Origin: Brachyhypopomus gauderio
Lineage: Eukaryota > Chordata > Actinopteri > Gymnotiformes > Hypopomidae
Direction: 5' to 3'
NCBI RefSeq assembly: GCF_052324685.1
Contig: NC_135228.1
Span: 16,281,611 to 16,345,610, forward strand
Length of the DNA: 64,000 bases
In this document: piece after piece, positions 1-14,399 of the stretch
Layout of the letters: each line of letters begins with the position of its first letter
Numbering within the stretch: the stretch's first letter is position 1
The notes under the pieces: generated by a model
Seen by the model: the letters and a program-made list of their open reading frames with translations, nothing else
The model's database searches: none
What the model was told of the DNA's origin: nothing
Position numbers and translations under genes: made by a program

Positions 1-1530
1 TCACCCAAAAATATGTTTTTTATTAATGAACATTAACCACATTGCAAATAATTATTTGATTTAAAATGTAAAAATGCAACTCAAATGCATGATCATCAGA
101 GAATATTGAATGATCACTATACAGAATAATGAAGTGACAATTTAGAATGTTATAGTTTAAATGTTATAATTGAAATTGTAAGGATTACATAACATTCAGC
201 AAAGCAGAAACATCTGATAACAGAAAATGTGGATACATACAAATAGGCAAAGATAAACCCAAGGGAACAGTTTGATTCCTTAGCAACTGAGGGAACAGAG
301 CATGATGACAGTGGAGGATTTCATATGCTACCACATTAAATATTCATTTGAATGCAAATTGTGGCATTGGGTGGGAAGCTTTTTGGGGTTAACTACTCCA
401 AAATCCAAGGCATCAGTAATGTTCTGAAGTGTAAAATCTTTATTTCATACCATGCTGATCTAGAACCTGATGTGAAACGTTTTTTGTTTGCTTGTTTTGT
501 TTGTTAGATAAGGTTCACTAATACATTTTGAGATAGAAAAAAAGAGATTTTAGTCACTTTAACCTTGGCTACATCTTGTGCAAACTCGCTGTATATTAAG
601 AGGGTCAGCCGAGTTGCGAACCAAGAATGAAGAGCTTGTCACTATCCTGCTCACGCGCTCACCAAACTCCATCTGTTTATATATTTCCACAGCCACCATT
701 TAAATGTGGTAGGACTCAACATGGGGGGAAGTCTTCTGATGCTGCTTTGCCCTTCAGCAAGGTAATTCGATTAACTGTCTCCAACACATGTACAAGCTGC
801 ATAAATGAACTATGTACTGAAAGATTAACTTTACACCGTGGGAATGTAGCAAAGAGATCTGTCCTCATCTGGGAGGCTTAATTTATTAAAACATGAGGCC
901 AAAGCCGTTTTACTGCTGTAAAGCTGTCACTGTTTTTACATGTTGAACTTTGCTGAAGAGAAAGAGAACAGTAAATAACTATATATTGAGGCTGTCCACT
1001 TTGTGCAAATTTCTGTACATTTCTTTGTATTTAATGTAATATAAATATCTTACCTCTGTGTGTGTCTGTCATTTCTGCTCAATCTATCAAAACATTCTTT
1101 GAACTTGTGCACTAAACCACAAATAGCTAAGATCAATAAAACCCAACATGGAAATGTAATGGTCAAAAGCACAATAGACCGCAGGGAGACTGACAGGAAA
1201 GTCAACAAACATGGGGATATCAATACAACTCTAATAAGGCTCAGGTCATACCACCATGTGTAGAAAGTGAAAAGGCAACCTAGTTAGAAATACTGCACCA
1301 AAAATCTACAGAGCTGTATTCATGCAAGTGTATAACAGCAACTGTGGATAAGAAAAACATAAGCATTCATGGACACTGAAGACAAGTTGAAGATTAGCAG
1401 ATACATACGATTACAGGTCCTAAAAGCATGCTTCTTGAAAAAACAAGCATGATTCACTATTCAAATGTATGACTCTAAAGAAGAGGGTTTAGGGGCAGAT
1501 TGTAAGTAACATGAAACAACTTTGAAGATG
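1..1530. other. Gene-poor, no feature recognised
   Basis: AT-rich sequence with no conserved open frame, splice-flanked exon or RNA gene that I can recognise on either strand. A short poly-C run closes the stretch near 1540. Short open frames here are not supported by any family resemblance. Confidence 0.5.
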
Positions 1531-1539
1531 TCATAACGC

Positions 1540-1830
1540 CCCCCCCCCCCAGATTCTGATTAGGCCTTTAATTGACCTTTAATTTGCTTAGTTTGTTGTA
1601 CCATGTATTTACACCCGGTTTTCTACTTGTCTTGTTGGCTATTGTCCCAATCTCAAGTTTGCTTTCGTGTTCTGATCCTAGTTTTTATTATGTATTCAAT
1701 TTTGGTTTCTGTGTCTGTTCTGGCTGTTCGACCCAGTTCAGTTCAAGACCACCGATTATAGATCTTCCCTCAATAAACATCGCTTTATTCAGCGTTCTTG
1801 TTTTGCTTTCCTTCATAATGATATAGTGAT
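1540..1830 (+). mobile_element. Possible LTR-type or other retroelement 3' end remnant
   Basis: T- and TG-rich sequence with an AATAAA-type signal (the 'caataaa' near 1770) followed by a pyrimidine-rich tail. A similar layout recurs near 4840-5175. This resembles the ends of fish LTR elements, but no paired terminal repeat or internal gene was found, so the family is a guess. Confidence 0.25.
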
Positions 1831-1835
1831 CTACT

Positions 1836-2700
1836 ATGTGGCTACTCTGCTGGGATGAAACTCCGGCTACATCGAAGCAGCTCGAGGTAGGTCAGTCCCA
1901 TCCCCGTCAAGCCGGTAAGATCCCTCGGTGCTGCAGGAACAACGTCGCCGTTCCAGGAAGCATCTCGCGGGGAAAACCCACTGGACTTTACAACGGAGCC
2001 CAGGTAACTGCCCAATTTTCTCTTCTGTGCCAGCGCTATTTTAAGGAGTGCCAGTGGCACAGGAGTTAGATGATCTTTTGATCCTGGAGGCAAGAGAGCA
2101 TGTGGAGCTGGTTTTGGACCACAAGCTGGCAGAGACCTGGCAGGTTTTGCTTTTTGGCACTGCAGCTGTTTCTCTCCTGTGTCTGGAGACACAGAGGTCC
2201 AGCTTCTGTCCTGGGCTGCCTGCAGTCCTGGCTCTACAGAGGGGAGGCTTTCATTGATTTGTGGGGGGGCCGCCCAACCTCTCCATCACTTTGTGTGGGA
2301 GGAACCATGGCTCCAAAGTCCTATCCTGTCTAAGTCTATAGCCTGTCTCTTGCTCTTCAGTGTGCATCTCTACTGTTTTCCAGGCTACATGGGATGCTGA
2401 TTCCGCCATGCCCTTCACAACCAGACCTGCCAGCATCCACGTCCACCATCGTGCGTCTGGACATAATGGACCGGACCTACTATCCTCCTGTGGCTATTCC
2501 CTGCTGGTCTACCTATACTCTGTGCCTAATTTTGGTCCCTGTCACCAGTTCCCTTTTCGAATCTTGTCCTTGACTACATGTCTACATTTCTCCTGTCCAA
2601 GCCCCAGTATATCCTGTTTATTTTTGTTTTTTTTTTGTCTTTGGGCCACGGGGGAAAGAAAGAGATACACAAAGGAGGGAGTTAGATGGCAGTGAACCGC
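1836..2700. other. Unassigned intergenic sequence
   Basis: GC content is higher than in the surroundings and several open frames overlap, but none resembles a known protein and none is bounded by convincing splice sites. It may be part of an old retroelement. No function is proposed. Confidence 0.35.
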
Positions 2701-2805
2701 TGACATGGAGGACCACAGCAGACATTGTAGCCTTGCATACATGGTGTGGGGTAACAGTCCAAGTAACAGTCAAGCATCTGTGAGTTGAAATGAGTAGGGA
2801 GGCTG

Positions 2806-2924
<119 letters not shown>

Positions 2925-3059
2925 TTGGTGATAAAGTGATCTGTAGGCTAAGTGCTTTGGAAGAGAGAAGAAGAAACTGTAGAAACACCACTTACTTTCA
3001 AAAATCTTTTTACCTTTGGAGGACAACTTTGTTTTTATGTACAGATCAAATGATAGCAA

Positions 3060-4469
3060 CAGAGGTGGGACCAAGTCAGTGTTTTGCAAGTCTCAAGTAA
3101 GTCCAAGTCTTTATACCTCAAGTCCCGAGTCAAGTCTCAAGCAAAGACACTCAAGTCAAGTCAAGTCTCGAGTCAAGACAGGCAATAGTCAAGTCAAGTC
3201 CCAAGTCTAAAACTTGGAATTTCAAGTCCTTTCGAGTCTTTTTTTTTTTTTTTTTTACCAATGTTGCAGGTATATTTTAAATGTAAATAACAGACATGCG
3301 TTCTTTTTTTTTATCTGTATTCTCCTCAAATCTTGATAAAACATGTGCAACTGAAAACACAAAGTATAAAAAAAATTTTAAATTACACCTCTTTATTGCA
3401 CAGTTCAATTTGTTAAACTTAGCTGCAAAAATATTCATACTTTAAACTACAATTTTCCAGAAATAAATATTCTGTGAAAAAGTCATAAGTAGAACTCCAT
3501 GTTCAAATAAAAAGTGCTGATATTTTCACAGTACAATACAAAGAACCATAACAGCATTTTCCCTCTCTTCTCTTATCTGGTTTCTTGGAGAACATGTGTG
3601 AGTGACACAAGACAAACAAATATAAGAACTGAACAATTAACAGGAATCTGCAACTTTAGACATTTCAGTAAACTATTCTGCATTGCATTTGCTGGCCAAA
3701 AGTCTGTATGTCATTTGTGCACGATGAATGATGTCCCCATAGCTGAAAACTCGCTCCACTTTTGTCAATATATTTTTTTCTCGACGTAGATGTCTTCAAA
3801 TACACAATCCATGCTGATATAGAACTGGATATTATGATGGTGACAGAGAGAGGCTCTCTTCCCCGAGTTCAGATACAGAACCCAGGGTTGCCAACTCTCA
3901 CGCATTGAGCGTGAGACACACGCATTTGACTGTCTTCACACGCTCTCACGCCACACATCCGATTTCTCACGCCGGAAAAAAATCTAGTTTATTTACCTCT
4001 GATCCACATCTATGATTCAATGAGTTACTAGTTCGCTCTGGCACCAACCACTGGCGATCGATTGATCGCGATATAATACTTAATTTGTGTCCATTTTACA
4101 CCCCGCCCGGTAACAATTTACGTTCGCCAACCCCCCATTTGATTGGTTGTGCTGCAGCTCATGCACACACACACGTACAGAGTGTGGAAAAGCAGAGGAC
4201 TGGTCTGCGTCAGAAGGACGGAAATGAAATTAATGGGGCGCACTTTATAAATATTAATATGCGTTTTAAAATTTAGATTTGGGGTTTAAAAAAATCAAGT
4301 CTTTGCAAGTAAACAGGTTCAAGTCCAATTCAAGTCCCAAGTTATTGGTGTAAAAGTCCAAGTCAAGTCTAAGTCTCTGAATATTTTTTCAAGTCAAGTC
4401 AAAAGTCTTAATATTATTGACTCGAGTCTGACTCGAGTCCAAGTCATGTGACTCGAGTCCCCACCTCTG
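3060..4469. mobile_element. Non-autonomous hAT-type DNA transposon (CAAGT-rich)
   Basis: The element begins CAGAGGTGGGAC and ends with the near-perfect inverse GTCCCCACCTCTG. It is flanked on both sides by the identical 8-bp direct repeat gatagcaa (3052-3059 and 4470-4477), the target-duplication length of the hAT superfamily. Both subterminal regions are packed with variants of CAAGTC and its cousin CGAGTC. I see no transposase frame, so it is non-autonomous. The interior (about 3880-4260), with repeated 'ctcacgc' motifs and a stretch resembling part of 58.4 kb, looks like a second repeat inserted into or captured by the first. Confidence 0.85.
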
Positions 4470-4839
4470 GATAGCAATTCTATATAATACAGTGCAATAG
4501 TGATGACTGCAATAATTGGGGTTAGGTGGACCATAAGAAGATAGGAGAAGATAGAAAAGAGGGGGAGAGAAAGTAAAAGGGGGAAAAGACAGAAGGGCAA
4601 AAAAAAAAAAACAGGTCAAATGACCACTGCAATGGGCCACCAACTGCTGCTCCTAAAAGAAGAGCAGAAAGTGTACCTAAGACATACAGCACAAATGAGT
4701 GTGATGTATGTGTATGTGAGTGTGTGTGTTGATGTAAGTGCAACATAGGATAAATGTACGGAATGTACTTACTAGCAAGGGTAGAAAGTTGCGACAACAT
4801 TCCCCCATTGTCTGCCAGAGGCAGGCAGAGAAAGACCCG

Positions 4840-5175
4840 GGAATCTGCCTGGTTACAGCTTTCTTGTGTTAATTTTGATTTTGGTAGTTTCAGTTCTGCT
4901 CTTTATTGTCCTGTGTTTGTGCATTTTGTGTATTTAAATGCTGTGTTTTCTAGTCTTGTAGGTCTAGAACTGTTTTGTTCTGGCTAGCTGTCTGTACCTT
5001 TTTTGTTAACCACGTTTTGCTCTGTGAAGTTTAGTCTTTTCTTGTTTTGCTTCTGTGTTCTGTTCATGTTTGTGTATTCCTGTTCAATTGGACGGTTCTA
5101 ACAACACCGGTCATGAATTTCCCCTCCAGCATCACTCTACTCAGCATTTGCGTCCTGCTTCCCTTCACAAACCAT
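4840..5175 (+). mobile_element. Possible LTR-type retroelement 3' end remnant
   Basis: TG/TTTTG-rich sequence ending in a 'gcatttgcgtcctgcttccc' tail, the style of fish LTR ends. No mate or internal coding sequence was recognised. Old and incomplete if real. Confidence 0.25.
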
Positions 5176-7971
5176 TACAGGGTTGAAATGGACAGTGCAG
5201 CAAACGTCCCTAAAGTGGGCCATTGATAGCAGCGTCTTGGTTAAAACAGCAAAGGGGTGGGGGAAACTGACACATTGTCTCCAAAATCAAAGTGACAAGC
5301 ATTTCACATTTCAAATGAGTCACCTTCAAAGGCCCCCAATGTCTGTCTGGATAAACAGCGCTCCACTCTCAGTGTGTTTGAGACAGAAAACAAAGACGAA
5401 TTCAGACAGCAAAATTAAATCCTGTGCCTGTCGAGCAAACATGCTATCTTTGTCAAGCTGTCCCGTCACGTCTCTTTCTAAACAAATGAATAGACGTCCA
5501 CTAAGTGCCTCTGAAATATCAATATTACTGTCTCTGCCCTGCCTTAGAATGAGGCATCTAAGAACATGAGATCTACCACCTCCACTCCACCCCCACGATT
5601 TCTGTCAACACTAATATAACATGCCGTATCAGTTTAATCAAAGCATTCAGTATCATCTGAATGCTGGAGCCAGGTGTGTTGGAAATGAACTCTGCCGCAG
5701 AGTAGAGCCCAGGGACCAGAGTGCCCCTGCAATAATGTTATCTTATTCTGACTCAGATAAATAGCAGTTATCATTTCTTTATCTCATGACAAAACAGAAA
5801 CATCAATAAATACCTTCTATCACTTTACTCACATATTTATATTGCAGTCCAGGTACTGATATGTGTTAAACCATTTGTAATTATTTCTTTTAATAGAGTC
5901 ACCTATGATGTCTGAAGAAGCATTGATTAGGTTTGAAAAGGTCAACATTAAGATGCTGAATGTCATTGTCTGTGGGCAAAGTTTGAAGTTCAACAGCGAT
6001 CGTTGCGAGTCTAAAAGGGGGCAGTTCAGTTTTTAATTCCCATAGAGATCTTGCAGTCTGTGTAAGCAGCAGTACCTGCAGCTGAAATGGCCTTGACAGC
6101 CTATATAAAAATGGATATGATAAACAATTAAGCTGATAGAAACCTATAATCAAGAAAAATGAAAATACACTCTACATTTGTCACTATTGTAATTTATTAA
6201 CATCTAATGTTTAGTATTTTATGGGTCTAATGTAATCTACTTACAACAAAGTATAATCAAGTTTGAAATATCATCTTTAAATTAAAAAAGCAGGCCTTTT
6301 GATCTAATATTTATCTTATTAATTAAGATCATTCAATTTCCTATGTAAAGCCTAGACAGAAACACTAAATAGACAGTTTCTAAACAGTGGTCTGCAGATT
6401 GCTTTGAGCATAATATATTACATTTTACATACAATAAAAGCTGTTTGAGGGTTAACTCCGCAGAATAAAAGAAAAAAGACCACGTTTGCTGGATGAGAGT
6501 CTAAGCCAATGAGCACAGTTGTCAGTCATTTCACATCATGCTGTCTCGCAGCTGCCCATGTCAGTGTGAGGCCACAGGAAGTCAAATTTTCCAACCAGCA
6601 TGAAAGGTACCAAGCAAGACTGCGAACACCACTGATCAGATCTGCACAGTCCTTACTTAAACGAGACGTCTTCATCTTCGTTTGCTTTGCCTACGGTTGA
6701 AGTGACATATTAATGTAACGATTGACTAAAAACAACTAATTCTTACTGAAAAAATACAAAGGAATAGCGAAGCTTTAAAGTTACTAATGATACAAGCCAC
6801 TCACAGATCTGAAAGAGCAGGGATGTCCAGTTATAGGACTTGAAAGCTGGAGTTAAGTGTTTACTTTACTTACAGTAATACTCCCGATTCATTCAATTAA
6901 GCATTTGACTGCTGATTAATTAAATGATGTTAAAGCAGTTAAATTAAATTGAACTGTTCTGTGACCCTCGAGGACTGCACTTGGAGAATTCCAACCAAGA
7001 GCAGCCCAATCACCATTAGCTTTCAGGAATCACTTCATAGGGGGGAGTGTAAGAGTGTGGGACCCCCACATAGGAGGAATGTGCTTCCCCACATGGTGTG
7101 GCTGCTGTAAAAACGAGGTCAAGGTGACTGTTGTCTGATCTCCGTTATCAGCCTTTGGAACTAATGGTCCTGATGGTGGCTATCAGCCAGCTGAACAGCC
7201 TTCATAATAATGATCACCCACCAAGGCTCGCTGATAAGATGGGGAGCTTTCAGATTGTACGTGAGCAACATGGAGTCAGTGTTTCTCCCACAAAGGCAGA
7301 ATGATCTGTCTGATTCCTGTCTGCAAGATGTGGTCACCAAGATGTCGTCACCACTGGTCACAAAGCTCATTTCAGATTTCAGAACAAATGTGGACAGACA
7401 TGCATATGAGAATACTAGAAATAGTAAGAAAAAAGGGAAGAGGTAAATACGAGAGAAATATAACCGAGAGAATCAGAGATGTGCAGGAAGACAGATAATA
7501 ATTAAATAAGTGGAGAATTTATAGGCGGAGGGTGAAAGAGAGGTGTTACGAGACTGGAGAATCAGAGGACAGAGGGCTTTATTGAGGTTAAAAGGTTTTG
7601 AACAAAAGAAATTATGTTGTTTTAATATATCTGACAAGTTGACCTCTCTTTTTGACACTCTTCATGGACATTTTAATATATGGCACATACTTTGGTAATA
7701 CATTCATAATTCAGAGAAGGCACAAGTGACACACTTTTCTTGCTTGCTTCACACATTTTCTGCAATGTTAAGACAGAACTGTTTGTGCACATGTAAACTA
7801 TAACGCTGCTTTCATATGAAAAACTACAATCATTAAGTCTGTCCTTTGCCCTAACCGTAAGTTTTCTGGATTTTTATATACTTTGTGTACTTACAAATGT
7901 TCAGCTGAGATTGTTTTGTTATCTGTGGTGTCACAGTGCACCAGGCACCCAGGAAGGAGGGACACACCCAC

Positions 7972-7973
<2 letters not shown>
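5176..7973. other. Gene-poor, no feature recognised
   Basis: No exon, RNA gene or well-bounded repeat could be supported. The open frame at 5183-5569 has no recognisable domain and no splice or promoter context. The part near 6815-6990 has loosely inverted ends ('gatgtccag' against 'ctcgaggactg') and may be an old MITE. Confidence 0.4.

Positions 7974-8067
<94 letters not shown>
7974..8067. repeat. (AC)n microsatellite
   Basis: About 47 uninterrupted AC units. Confidence 0.98.
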
Positions 8068-8069
<2 letters not shown>

Positions 8070-10002
8070 CTGGCCCATTTCCAATCACCTGATTATAGAG
8101 TCCCTCTACCTGGGCACGGTTTGTTCTCTTCCTTACATAAGCCCACGGGTGCTTACCTCCAGCAGTGTGCTTTGATCACCCATAGTGCACCTATAAGAAA
8201 GTCTTTCGTCACATCATCACGTCGTCACGTTGCGCCTTACTGCCACCATTTTATACTCTTCTTCATTTTGATCTCCCTCTCTGCTGCATGTTTGCTATGA
8301 TAGAGCATAGAGAGTCTCTGCATCCACATTTGTGTTTCTCTCCCTCAGTGCCCCCATCACATTTAGTAAACACGGATGAGCTGTAAAGGTGAGCGTATGA
8401 TTCTTAAAATGAACCAATTTACCGGACCAGTTTTTTAATCCCCTACAAAAAATAAATTCAATTGAACTCTCTATGGGCTGGCCCTATGTAACAAAACAGA
8501 CAAAGTGACAGTGTGAAGGCCACACACATGTGGAGGCAACAGCGAGCTATTGTAGCACACACACACGAACCATATTCACTAGGTTATCCCATGAGAGAGA
8601 GCAGACATTATTCAGAGCAGTACACGGCTAGGAAGCTACTAGACTTAGATATATTGACTTGCATATGTTTAAGGAGGATGTGCACACATAAATGAAACAA
8701 TCCGGCACATCAACAAGTCAAAGCAATGGGACTCTATGGCCGCACTGCTGATGAAGTGGGTAACCTGTTATGAATCACTGATGTGGAATCCTACGCTTTT
8801 GAAAATGCCAGCTGCATCATTTGTATGACTGACTGAGGCACTGACAGAAACTGTCTCCACTATTAGAGACGGTACTGAAGGAGGTAGGAGGTTCTAAACA
8901 GGTGCTGGAAAGTGAAAATAAATACTGTGCTATTTCAATATACAGATCTTTGATCATTTACAATTTATATTGTATACCTTAATGTCTGAGAGTCACCATG
9001 ATGAGAATATTTTAAGTATTTCGTAGATTAATTGCTCATCACTGCAGAGCCTCAGTGATTTTAAATTAAATACAGTCAATGTAGTTTTCATGTGGCTGTA
9101 AATGATGATCAAGAATAATAACATTGCATTATTTATCAAGTCACTTATCACATGCTATTTGTGTAGTTCAATTTAAGAATCTGAATTTGCATGTGGCATG
9201 ATGAAAAACCAATTGTATGCCATATGTTAAAGGTATGCTCCCAGGTCATCTCCTGCAACCTGACTTGCATTCTAGCATTCTGAGTACTCGGCTGTTGAAA
9301 AAACAACCTTCTCTGGCTTGGCTGTTAGAGACCAGTTTCCAGACTGCTCTTTGCCCTGGGCAGACGGAATTAATGTACTGGGGGAAACAGAGCTGGTCAG
9401 TTTGCCTTCACTGGTGTTATAAGGATGGATTCTCACAGTAATCACCTCTAAGTATGTTCTTAACAATTGCAGCTCTCCTATGGAGCACATAAATCTGGCT
9501 GAGAGAAGTATTGATGAAGTGTAGAGGACACACACACACACAAGCTGTTGCAGATGATGAGTTGTGGAAGCTGTATAATAGGATCTCTTAGTCTGAGCAC
9601 TTCGCCTAACCCTTTTATTACGGCACTCTTTGTTTAGAAACAGAACAGAGTGGATGGTGGCGTAGTTTGTTTTTTAGAATGACAATGACTAAGGTCAAAC
9701 CATAGGGGAAGCTTTAGGAGGAGCAGGCAAAAAAATTGACAAACACTTAATTTATTTACATAATAGTTTTGGGATGTAATAGGACAAAGAAAGACAAAAC
9801 TGTTTTGTTCAGTAAATGGAAAAGAGAGGTGGAGGCTGGGTAGAATAATGTCAGCCAGTAAAGATCGAAGGGTGTAGTAAAGAAAAGTGAGAGGAGAGAT
9901 CATTAGAATAGGAAGGACAAAGCAACACAAACACAAGCAAGCAACTGAGAGGAGAGGATGGGAACATAGAGGGATGTGGTGAGAGCCAATAAGGGACAGT
10001 GA

Positions 10003-10005
<3 letters not shown>
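8068..10005. other. Gene-poor, no feature recognised
   Basis: No coding exon or RNA gene was recognised. Sequence at 9240-9480 is more balanced in composition than its neighbours, but I cannot assign it. Confidence 0.4.

Positions 10006-10064
<59 letters not shown>
10006..10064. repeat. (GA)n microsatellite
   Basis: About 29 uninterrupted GA units. Confidence 0.97.
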
Positions 10065-10072
<8 letters not shown>

Positions 10073-10701
10073 AGTGGGGTGGGATCTGGTGCAGAGCTCA
10101 GGACAGTGTGATTTATTACAGCACAAGTGATGCTGTGAGATCAAGGACATGCATAGTATGGATGATGCACATGCGTTTTACATGACAACTACACAGACAA
10201 GTGGACACTCCATTACAGTAACCTTGCACCAGTTCATGTCACCGCAGTACTCCATGTACAAAATCCTTCACGCAAACCTGCATGTAATGTAATATTCAGA
10301 GACAAAGATTTGATGCCTCACATTTTTTGTGAAATCAAATATGTGCTGATGTGAGAAATATTCAAATCCAGTGAAGCCTCAAGGAAGTCATTTGTACCTT
10401 ATACATTTTCGCTCTCTGACACACGCACACACACCCGCCAGCTCTGTTCACTAATTACAAAGAGGTTTGGTGGGAAGTGAAAGCTTGCTTAGGGCTGAGA
10501 GACCTTTGGGTCTCCAGATTTATTCAGATTGGTACTGCTTGTTTCACATGTGGGTCGCCTGAAAATAGGCCACAGGTATAGAGGCCTGTCATGTCCTCAA
10601 ACATGACATAGAGCACATGTACATAAGTGGTGTGAGGATCGTGGGTGAGTTTGGGTAAAAGCGTCCATCATGATCTTTTGAATATCACTTCCAAAACCAC
10701 T

Positions 10702-10710
10702 TGTGTGTGT

Positions 10711-10744
<34 letters not shown>
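10702..10744. repeat. (TG)n microsatellite
   Basis: A TG run with one interruption near 10715. Confidence 0.95.
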
Positions 10745-10746
<2 letters not shown>

Positions 10747-13700
10747 ACACATGCCCATGCTGATGTCACAGGCTGGGCTCTGATTCTCACCATAAGGACA
10801 ATGAGTGCAAGATCCCCCCTCCCCAGTTGCATTTTGCTGCTCAACAAACAGGAAGAAGCGGCCGAAGTGGAGATGATATGCTAAGCCCTCAGATGTGGAA
10901 GGATTTTGGAGGATTGGACATAAAACAAAACCAGAGAGGCGCAGAGAAACCCTCAAAAAGAATACAGAACGGGTTCAAAAAGAAATAGTGATGATGGTCA
11001 TGGCAAGACACAGAAGAGGGGGAAAAGTCATTTCATGCTTTTTAGGACTATTATAATAAAAAAATTAACGAATGTGCTATTGAAAATTAACTGACATCTG
11101 TTGTTAATTTGCTCCATGCAATGTCAATGATTGGCCATCATGCTTTGTGTAAACACCTACAAAAAATTCAATCACCACAAGAAATTAATCTCTAAACTAA
11201 AAAACATCCAAACCTGGAATCTCGAACTTCTGGTACAAAAAACTAATTTAAAGCTAAAAGAACTATCAATGAACTCTTTAGCTCACAAACAATGCCATAA
11301 ATTGTCCTAAGATTTGTTCCTGATTATTATATTCATGGAACTGATAGTCAGATTGGTCAAGGACAAGGCTTATCCAGGAACATTTGCCATAAATCCACTG
11401 AAGCTTCCATTTGACTCTCCAGAGAAGAAATTGAGAATAAACAGCACTGCTTTGAAACATTATAATCAGAAACAAGATGTACATACATAAAATGCATATA
11501 ATTATTTGTACACATGTGCTAAACCTATTTTACCATAGTATTCCAAATCACTATGATGATTAAATCCTTGTATCAAACATTGTGCACTAATTTGGCTGCT
11601 TGCAGGCAGTTTAAACTTTGGTTAAGAATGAAGTAAAGTTTTCTCAGGCTCCTAGGACAGGTCCTGAACTGTAGAAGTCACTGCACTTCACTGTGGGCTC
11701 TAATGATGGACCATTTAAAAAGCCCACTAAAGCCTAATCAGTCTCAGTGCAGCATCATTAGTTAACTGTTCAACACATCAGCAGGTTCAAGACCCTCCTC
11801 TGGCAGCTGCTGAAGATATCAGCACAATCCCTGTGTGGTAGACAACTATGCAGGCACCAGTCCTGAGAGTCATTTCACAATCAAATACTGCTGGTTCGTG
11901 TCATCACAGGTGCTTCACATAAACTACTAATCACCTCCATCTGCTTTAGTATTACAACGACACCGCCTCTCAACCCAAAGCCAAAAGGCATAATTAAGGA
12001 CCCTGCCGGTGAAATAGAAATAAGATGATTATAGGTACTATTTAGGATTTATGTGTATATAAAATGCAAGTACTACCAAGATAAAAAAAAATGTGTGCAT
12101 GTATGCAGGTATACTGTATGTGACATTGACGTATGACAGCATGTGCCTGAAATCTCAAATGCGTCTCAAATGCATGCTGAGCACGCGCGGAGCTGTGTGG
12201 GGAGGCTAGGGCAAAACAGACACGCTGCAGCTGACCTACCATTTGTAACACCACATTACACCTGTCACAACACTGGCCAGGAAAGCAGAGAGGCATTCAC
12301 ACCTATTATTTGGAACATTACTTCACTTCTAGTTTAGCTGGCAATAAATACAGCTCAGACAAAAACTGATTTATGACTATTGTAAGTGTGATGCAGTGAC
12401 AACTGTCACGGTATTTGCATCCGAGGTGAAGAAAGCAGCAGGATTGTCTGGTAATGACTCCCATCTCCTGCTGTAGATAATCCCAAATGCAACCCCAATC
12501 CCCCCCTCCTTCTGCTGGTGGTATTCGTCACTGCTTTGCCCCTATTCTAGTCACTGACAAGCAAACAGACATATTCAGTGATACTGCTCGTCTCCTGATA
12601 AGTGCATATAAAAGGAGATTGGGCATCTCTCCTTCTATCCCTTGGCTATGGGGATCCAGGGGTGAATCTCTGTTTTGACAGCAGGCTAGAACATGATGAA
12701 CGTGTGTGCTTGCCAATGGAGGCTGCTATCTATCACAAGCAGTGAGATGTTTAAGGAGGGAGTCTTTAGCAATCATTGCACAAAGAACTAAATACAAGCT
12801 TTTAAAATCACTACAGGGATCTTACATATTGCATGTCTGGCATATCATGTGGGCTAGAGTACCAAAAATAACAGTGTGAAACCAAGAAAAACCTTTTTTT
12901 AGGTCTGATTACGAAATCCTTATGTCTGGTGTGATTAGAAAATGATGCCAAGGAGAGCAATAATGTTCTTTATACCCTTTTATGAGGAAGAAATGTGCTA
13001 AACATTAATTTGTTCCAGAGTGCCAAGTTTGTTGTAAAAACAACCGTAAATAGTTTATAGCATTATAAAATCCTATATGTGTATGTTGCTATTAAAATGG
13101 ATTGTGAGGTACAAAAATGAAAATTTTGTCTGTCTGGTTTTTCTTAGCACAGATTTATAGCAAGTAGAACTGAAAAAATGCTATTAGCCTCTCAAGCTTT
13201 TCGTCTTAAAAACTAAAACTTCTGCAGAGGTGAAAAGAACAATGATATTCATATCTGCCATTCATAATGTGCAAAGTAGCAGACTCATTGCAATTTCATT
13301 GATTTTTTTTGAGATTTCATGGTTGGGTGAGACTGTTAGGGCTGAAATGAATGAGTCATTTACACTATTGTTGAGTCATAAGGGTGGTCTGACAACAATA
13401 CAAATGTAAACATGAATATCTCTGAAATTAAGTCCCAATTTAGGGGATTGTGGGAAGATTAAGGAGCTCAAAACTGAACTTGTCTAGACCACACTGACCC
13501 ACACTCATTCAGTCTGATTTATACACATCAAAGAAAGCTGAACTCACCAGAGGCTTTTTATGATAGTCCTTTAGACTGACAAGGACAATTATAAAACATT
13601 ATATTTTATTACAAAATAAAAAAGAAATTACTACAGTAAAACAAATGATTATCAGTTAAAGTGGTCAAATAAATAACTTTTATGAATCACATTGAATAAC

Positions 13701-14399
13701 TCCTTAAAATCTTACTTAAATAAATCAAACCTAAAATCTTAAAGACATTTTTACATTTTTAAAAAGCTCAAATCTTTGAACTTATAAACTTTAATGTATT
13801 TGAGATCTATTAATCATTTACCATGTTGCTGTCAGGCAAATGCAAAAAAGCATGAATTATTCAAGTTCAAATTTCTACATTGAGGGAGATGAAATTGTGG
13901 AAAGAATTAAGTAGATCCAAAGCCTGCTTGCTTTTATGCAAATTTTTACCATGCTGTGTAATGATGGAGGTTCTTGTGATATGACGAGACCCTGTAAGAC
14001 AAAGTATGCGTGTGTGTAGAGAAAGAGAAAGAAATAGAGAATTAAAAATTGTGAAGTACACAGTGAAAAAAAGTGAAGTACACAGTTTCATTTCATGCAT
14101 TACAGTGAGAGTTGTCTATTGCATTACTTGCAAAAAAATTTAATTTTACATTGGAGTAGCTTTATGTTGGAGAAACTAAGAGAAGACTTGCTGATCAATT
14201 TGTTGAACAACTTTGGACCATCAGTATTAAGGATATGTCATTTCCAGTGGCGAGGCATATTAATACTAATGGACATTGTATAAATGACATTATCTGTTTG
14301 GATAACCAGTTGTTGCTATGGCAGCAATGCAATTAGAAATTTCAAAAAAAAGAACTGATCTACACTTGGAAAATTAGAACCCCATGGAATGAATGCTGT
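10745..14399. other. Gene-poor stretch with possible non-coding regulatory blocks
   Basis: No coding exon was recognised. The part at about 11690-12000 and that at about 12390-12660 have balanced composition, few simple repeats and homeobox-like TAAT/ATTA words, as conserved non-coding elements often do. This is an impression from composition only. Confidence 0.3.

Noticed and set aside
3075-3215. Repeated CAAGTC words that look like a short-repeat or CRISPR-like array
   Set aside because: Spacing is irregular, words vary, and they sit at the end of a transposon with clear borders. CRISPR arrays are not expected in a vertebrate.
5183-5569. 128-codon plus-strand frame
   Set aside because: No domain, no conserved motif, no promoter, splice or poly(A) context. 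Likely chance.
7891-8092. Open frames across TG, CA, GA and TA microsatellites (also at 2770-3100, 9851-10150, 22251-22600, 39414-39759, 43757-44500)
   Set aside because: They encode only dipeptide repeats with random flanks. Dinucleotide runs are open in every frame and need not code.
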